A stretch of 64,000 bases of DNA, from contig CP093831.1 of NCBI GenBank assembly GCA_033063855.1, positions 17,112,001 through 17,176,000 of the forward strand, given 5' to 3'. Below the pieces are notes generated by a model. The model ran no database searches and had not been told where the DNA came from. It was given only the letters and a program-made list of their open reading frames with translations. The position numbers were made by a program, and so were the translations under genes. Below are positions 59,452-64,000 of this stretch, in pieces; position 1 is the first letter of the stretch, and each line of letters begins with the position of its first letter. The stretch is from Smittia aterrima. Taxonomy: Eukaryota; Arthropoda; Insecta; Diptera; Chironomidae.

Positions 59452-61464
59452 TTATAATTCAGTCTCTTTAAAATATTTTTTGGTTACGGTATCAAAGAAT
59501 TGTCCGGGTATTACATCGATTGTTGGTGGTAATGGAGCTCGACCCTTCGTGTGAGTTGCTGGACGTTTTCTGGAGCTTCCTTCTTCACTTGATTTATCAG
59601 AAGCGAGGGAGAAACTTGAAGCCGAGAGGCTTGTTGTGACTTCAAGAGGTGCATTGCTCAATGTTAGTTTCGCATCGATCGTGTATTCATCTACGTTAGT
59701 GTCTTCACTTTTTGACTCTGCTTTGCTAGTTTCTTCTGGTTCAACAGAAGGTTCCTGAGACTTTTCATCCACTTTTTCCTCTTTCACGTCATCGTCTTCA
59801 ACAATCATTAGAGGAACTTTCAAAAACTCTTTATCATCTTCAATCACATCCTTAAATTCGGCGTAGTCTTCAGTCTCAGTTTTGTCAATCGTGTTCATAT
59901 TTTTTGTTGAGATCTCTTCAATCTTACTCTTCACAACATTTAATGAATCGTCGACATCTTCAACATTGTTTACCTTAGGAGCATTCACTTCATTCAGTTT
60001 CTGTTCTTTCTGTTTCGACTCCATCCACAGCAAGAATTCTTCCTTCAGATCACTCGGCAGTTCATCCTTTCGCTTCGGCTCTCTGAATCTTTTCTGATCC
60101 ATCAGCTTATTATAAGCTAATAAGATTTCATCCTCAGTGAGTTCTTTTCGATCCTGAAGGTCGAGTCGCTTTCTGTGTTTTTCCAGTTTTGGAGAATTTA
60201 AATTCGAATGGTTTCTTGAAGACTCGTAATTATACAAAGATTTTCCCTCCTTTGAAATATTTCAAAACGATAAAGAAAATTGATTTAAAACAAAATCTAC
60301 TCACCTCAATGACAGCTTGAGATCCAATTGGTCGGAAATAAGTTGGAGAGCGAGGACTCGCGTATCCTGAACTGATGTCATCATAACTGAAATGATATTC
60401 TTTATGAAATCGAATTTAAGAACAAAGAGAACTCACCTGAAATCCGCTGATGGTTTCCTCCTTGACTGCTCATAGGAAAAATTGAATTGATTGCCATCGT
60501 ACGAATATTTCCTCAAACGAAGAGATTCGTCAACTTCTTCATTCGCATCTGAGATGTTGCTCAAGCTGATGTTCTTCATTAATTGATGAGAAACAATGAA
60601 ATTGCTCTCGGGAGATTTTGATTCTTGCATAATGATTTTGTTCGCGTAGTTAACGCTCTTTGATCCGAGTCGAAAGACGTGCATGTAACCTCGATCTTGA
60701 GCTGTCTGAATGATGTCGTCGATTTCCTGAAAAGTTCTCAGTTTGATTCGTAACCCGACCTGAATTTAATTTCAAATTCTCACCTGTTCACGTGAAATCA
60801 ACGTTGGATGAATGCAAGACTTATAAATCTTCATTGCACCGCGAGACGATGGCCCGAGAAGCCAAATGAAAATAATTACTTTGATCTCATAATAGAACGG
60901 AAACCAACTCATTATAGCATCAGTCAATAGCTCGATACAGGTGAACAACGCATAGACAATCCAATAAACGATCCACTTGAGATATTCTTTGAGATCCTTG
61001 TTCCTGACAGCTTTGAATGATCGATAAGCTGGATAGATGATCGTAAAAATGATTTTGAAGCCGGGATAGAGAGCTCGTTCAGTGAAAGCTCTCGGGCAGA
61101 TGAAGATCGCGAGGAGTGAAGTCAATCCAAATGACATTACGCTCATTCTCGGAAAGGGGAAATTTGAGACCATCTCAAGAAAAGCGCTAATTCGAAGCAG
61201 AATCATTGCGATTGTTTGCTTCGTCACTTCGAACGCATTTGTCATCTTCGCACTTCGACTGTGGTTCTGATTGAAATATTTAAACTTCTCGTTGTATTTT
61301 ATCAAACTATTTTCATCTTCGACGCCGCCCTGCATCGCGTAAGCCTTTCCCTGTGGCCTAGTTATTTGAACATACTTCACATTCTCAGACAAGCTTGAGT
61401 CGTCGTCGCTAGCTTCAAATCGATTAATTAGTTCGCCCATGTTTACGCTGCCGCGTCGATACAT
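59452..61464 (-). CDS. REEP1-4 family ER membrane-shaping protein, long form
   Basis: Exons 61464-60784, 60726-60437, 60386-60305 and 60249-59452, 616 residues. After an unusual ~130-residue N-terminal extension comes the TB2/DP1/HVA22 domain: LYPGFKIIFTIIYPAYRSFK, YLKWIVYWIVYALFT, WFPFYYEIKVIIFIWLLGP and a helical EIDDIIQTAQDRGY. These hairpins sit in the ER membrane and curve tubules; REEP1-4 also bind microtubules. The remainder is a long acidic, Ser/Glu-rich tail. It corresponds to Drosophila ReepA. The acceptor of the last exon (TTTCAAAG) is weak, so the tail may be alternatively spliced. An internal promoter producing a shorter protein without the N-terminal extension would be likely by analogy. 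Confidence 0.88.
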
Positions 61465-62590
61465 CTCGAATCACTTTTATCTATCGATTCCGTTTGTGTT
61501 TTTATGAAAAGTTTTCTACGAAATCTTCCTCCGGCAGCCAACAAACAAACAAATGATTTTTTATGTTCGGGAAAACTCTCACTGCTATTTATAAATCATT
61601 TAAGTTTTTCGCTTGCGAAATTTTCGTTCAAATTTTCGCTTTGGATTCAAATTACTTGTGAGTCATCCGAGAAATATGTCGGATGACTTTCTTTGAGACT
61701 AAACTAAGAATAAAACAAATTTCTGGAGTTGCAATCTTGAAGAAGAAAATACTGAAAAACTGAATTGATCTTAAGACTTCGAGTCCCGAACGATGACTGA
61801 ATACAATAAAGAGAAGGAGAGGAAAATGTTTTCAATTTTCTTTTGAATCTATTTTTAAAATCTCAAGCGATCGACAATCGTGAAGATTTCTCTCTGTTTA
61901 TCTTTTTTTCTCGCCCCGATCACCGCAAACAGATCATTACCGAAACTACGAAAACATTTTCTGTATTGAGAGAGGCGAGATAGGAAAGATTCGTCAACTG
62001 CAAGAGGGGAAAAAACTAAAAATATCTGAACAATTCACTCAGTTGCACTCGAGCATAACGAGACTAAACATAATTCGATGGTTGTACGAGTGTCAACGCG
62101 CCCATTAATCTCGCGATTGTCGATCGATTTGTAATTGAACAAATTGATTTTCTGAATAAAAGATCAGGAAGGTCAGCAAATGAATTAGCGCTCGTGTCAA
62201 ACAAGACCGATTGCAATTTCTTATCAAACTTTTATTGACAAATTAAAACGACAAAGTCTTTGATAGAGAGAAGACCATTTGAAGAATATTTTCAATCGTA
62301 AACGTCGACGAACTTCGAACTTTCAAGGAGATAACAAACATTCCTCTCTTTTTCAAATTTCATTGATAAACAATTAAGTTTCATTAAAAAATGTGAATGA
62401 ATTCGCTTCGTCTGCGTATTTGCAACATTGATCGACGTATCTATAAAAGTCTGAAGTGATTGACCTGGCAAAACTGGAATTCAAATCCATGCTAAGCGGC
62501 GAAGTATTATTTCCTCTCATCAACGTTCAAGCTGTTCAGTTGTGACTTATCGGCCATCGAGAGAAGTCGGAATAAAAATCAGTGAAAGTC
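61465..62590. other. Divergent intergenic region between REEP and the second sugar transporter
   Basis: No coding exon. A TCAGT initiator-like sequence occurs near 62535, about 55 bp before the transporter ATG, and a TATAAAAG occurs near 62441; they are too far apart to be one core promoter. Confidence 0.45.
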
Positions 62591-64000
62591 ATGAAGTTGC
62601 ATCGTCCAAATATTCTCCAGAAAGAGTTTCGTTACCAGTATCTGGCAGCGTTTCTCGGTAAATAAGCAATATTTGTGCAAATGAATAAAACTCCAACACA
62701 AAGTGCATTGCGAAAGTTTCGATTACTTAATTTGATTGTCGGAAACGTGTCGTTGTGCACCTGAAAAAAAAAATCCGCTTCGCTTGGGTGAATGGAAAGA
62801 TAAAAAGCGAAGTGTATACAGTTGAAGTGGTTCAAGTTCAAGATGAGACAGAAGAACAGAGACGAAGCAAGTTATGGCTTGAACGAAGAGTTCGTCAAGT
62901 TCTGTAACTTTGCATGAAGCTAAAAAAATATTTTATGTTGGTGTTGCATTGTTTTGTGATTTTTGAGCGAAGCTGTGACCTTTAAGTGCTTGCAAGAGGA
63001 AGTGCCATTGAAACACGAGACCTTTCACACAAGAAAAAAATAACAGCGATTGTTGAAGTCGCATTGATCGTGCGGAATTTAACTTACATGTACTTTAGAT
63101 GCCAATTAAATTTTTAAAAATATTTACGAAGTGATAAAGAAATCGCATCTTGTTCAATAGCAAGCAAGTCGTTGACAAATTATTTAAAAAAAAATCGCAT
63201 ATTACTAATTAAAAGTCATAAGCTCGTAATCTGTTGAACAAGAAAACAAAATAATTATGGATTTGTCGATAAGACTGTGAAAATTAAATTTAAAATATTT
63301 TTTAGTAAACTTGACGGCATTTATATTTGGAATCGTTATCGGATTTACTGGACCGAATCTCGAGCTTTTCAAATCAGACGAGTCGCCGTTGGCGTCGGGA
63401 AAAATAAGTGTCGATGAAGAGTCATGGATCTCTTCCCTTTCGGCCTTTGGCGCAATTGGTTTCACGCTTGTTTTCGGCTGGATTTCGGAGAAGTTCGGAC
63501 GTAAACTCGCAATTTTACTCATCGGAATTCCGCAAACAGTTAAGCTTCTTATCATCATCTTGGCCTGAATCACTCAATCTTAAAATTTTAGGCTAGCTGG
63601 GTTCTCATGGCCTTTGCGTCAACCGTCAATCACATCTACATCTCGCGACTTTTATCTGGTGTAGCCGGAGCTGGAGTCTTCTTCATCGTTCCAGTTTATA
63701 TCGCAGAGATTTCTGACAAAAGAATTCGCGGTGAACTTTGCGCTCAATTCTCAGTGATTTGCAATACTGGAATCTTCCTTGAGTTTGTTCTCGCCGAGTA
63801 CATGGACTTTAGAAAAGCAGCAATTCTCATTGCACTTGTTTCAATTGTTTTCTTTGTTGGCTTTTTATTCATGCCCGAGTCGCCGCAATATTTGATTTCA
63901 AGGAATCAATTCGAGGAAGCTGAGATTGCGTACAAGTTCTTACGGGGATTGAAACCAAAAGATCAACTTTCGGAGAACGCTTTGATCGATTTCGCGTCGA
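62591..64000 (+). CDS. Second MFS sugar transporter, Tret1-like (incomplete at the right edge)
   Basis: Exons 62591-62657, 63306-63538 and 63592 to the window end, all in frame, about 236 residues visible. The 22-codon first exon (MKLHRPNILQKEFRYQYLAAF) precedes a 648 bp intron, and the split codon joins perfectly to NLTAFIFGIVIGFTGPN, the start of helix 1. Then DEESWISSL, a motif-A-like SEKFGRKLA, RLLSGVAGAGVFFIVPVYIA with the EISDKRIRG signature, and MPESPQYL before the central loop. It is the same family as the transporter at 57 kb. The last third lies beyond the window. The donor of exon 2 (GTTAAG) is unusual but frame-consistent. Confidence 0.9.
62658..63305. other. First intron of the second sugar transporter
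   Basis: A 648 bp intron, long compared with its other introns. No exon seen. Confidence 0.6.

Noticed and set aside
1..64000. CRISPR arrays, operons, phage or bacterial systems, tRNA genes and intact transposons
   Set aside because: The window is spliced eukaryotic DNA. I saw no regularly spaced repeats, no tRNA-like B box that held up, and no transposase or reverse-transcriptase frame.

Overview
The window looks like nuclear DNA of a dipteran insect. It is AT-rich, most introns are 50-100 bp with GT..AG borders, coding exons are long, and the products match insect families (RR-type cuticle protein, SV2-like and Tret1-like transporters, glycogenin, CPT1). The compactness would fit a small-genome nematoceran such as a chironomid midge. 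That is an inference from style, not a species call.

Layout, left to right. 0-3.3 kb: two possible alternative first coding exons of an unidentified minus-strand gene that runs off the left edge. 3.4-8.2 kb: Integrator subunit 10 (minus), divergent from RIO kinase 2 (plus), then the ribosome-biogenesis factor UTP23 (plus). 8.5-10.0 kb: an unrecognised protein with five repeats (minus). 11.7-19.1 kb: glycogenin (minus, ten coding exons, two long introns), divergent from UDP-galactose 4-epimerase (19.6-21.4 kb, plus), whose first intron hosts an antisense cuticle-protein gene. 21.8-25.4 kb: Ge-1/EDC4 decapping scaffold (minus). 26.1-29.2 kb: carnitine palmitoyltransferase 1, copy A (minus), with a pair of mutually exclusive exons. 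32.1-33.9 kb: CCDC13-like coiled coil (minus). 35.3-36.9 kb: four-pass membrane protein (plus). 37.1-38.8 kb: secreted Lys/Ser/Glu-rich protein (minus). 39.3-40.8 kb: ADP-dependent glucokinase (plus). 41.0-42.7 kb: HMGXB4-like HMG-box protein (minus), divergent from RpL38 (plus). 44.8-48.7 kb: SV2-like transporter (plus). 50.1-52.7 and 53.9-56.5 kb: CPT1 copies B and C in tandem (plus). 57.1-58.8 kb: sugar transporter (plus). 59.5-61.5 kb: REEP family protein (minus). 62.6 kb to the right edge: a second sugar transporter, incomplete.

The genes do not form an operon, but energy metabolism is over-represented: sugar uptake (two transporters), UDP-sugar and glycogen priming (GALE and glycogenin, head to head), glucose phosphorylation (ADPGK), and mitochondrial fatty-acid entry (three CPT1 genes). 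The most notable feature is the CPT1 expansion. Copy A keeps the canonical regulatory N-terminus and an alternatively spliced active-site segment. Copy B has lost the conserved N-terminal Glu3 and His5 and altered the residues after the catalytic His. Copies B and C share a nearly identical stretch in the last exon that suggests gene conversion.

Exon borders were placed by eye from splice signals, reading-frame continuity and family similarity. No transcript data or searches were available.
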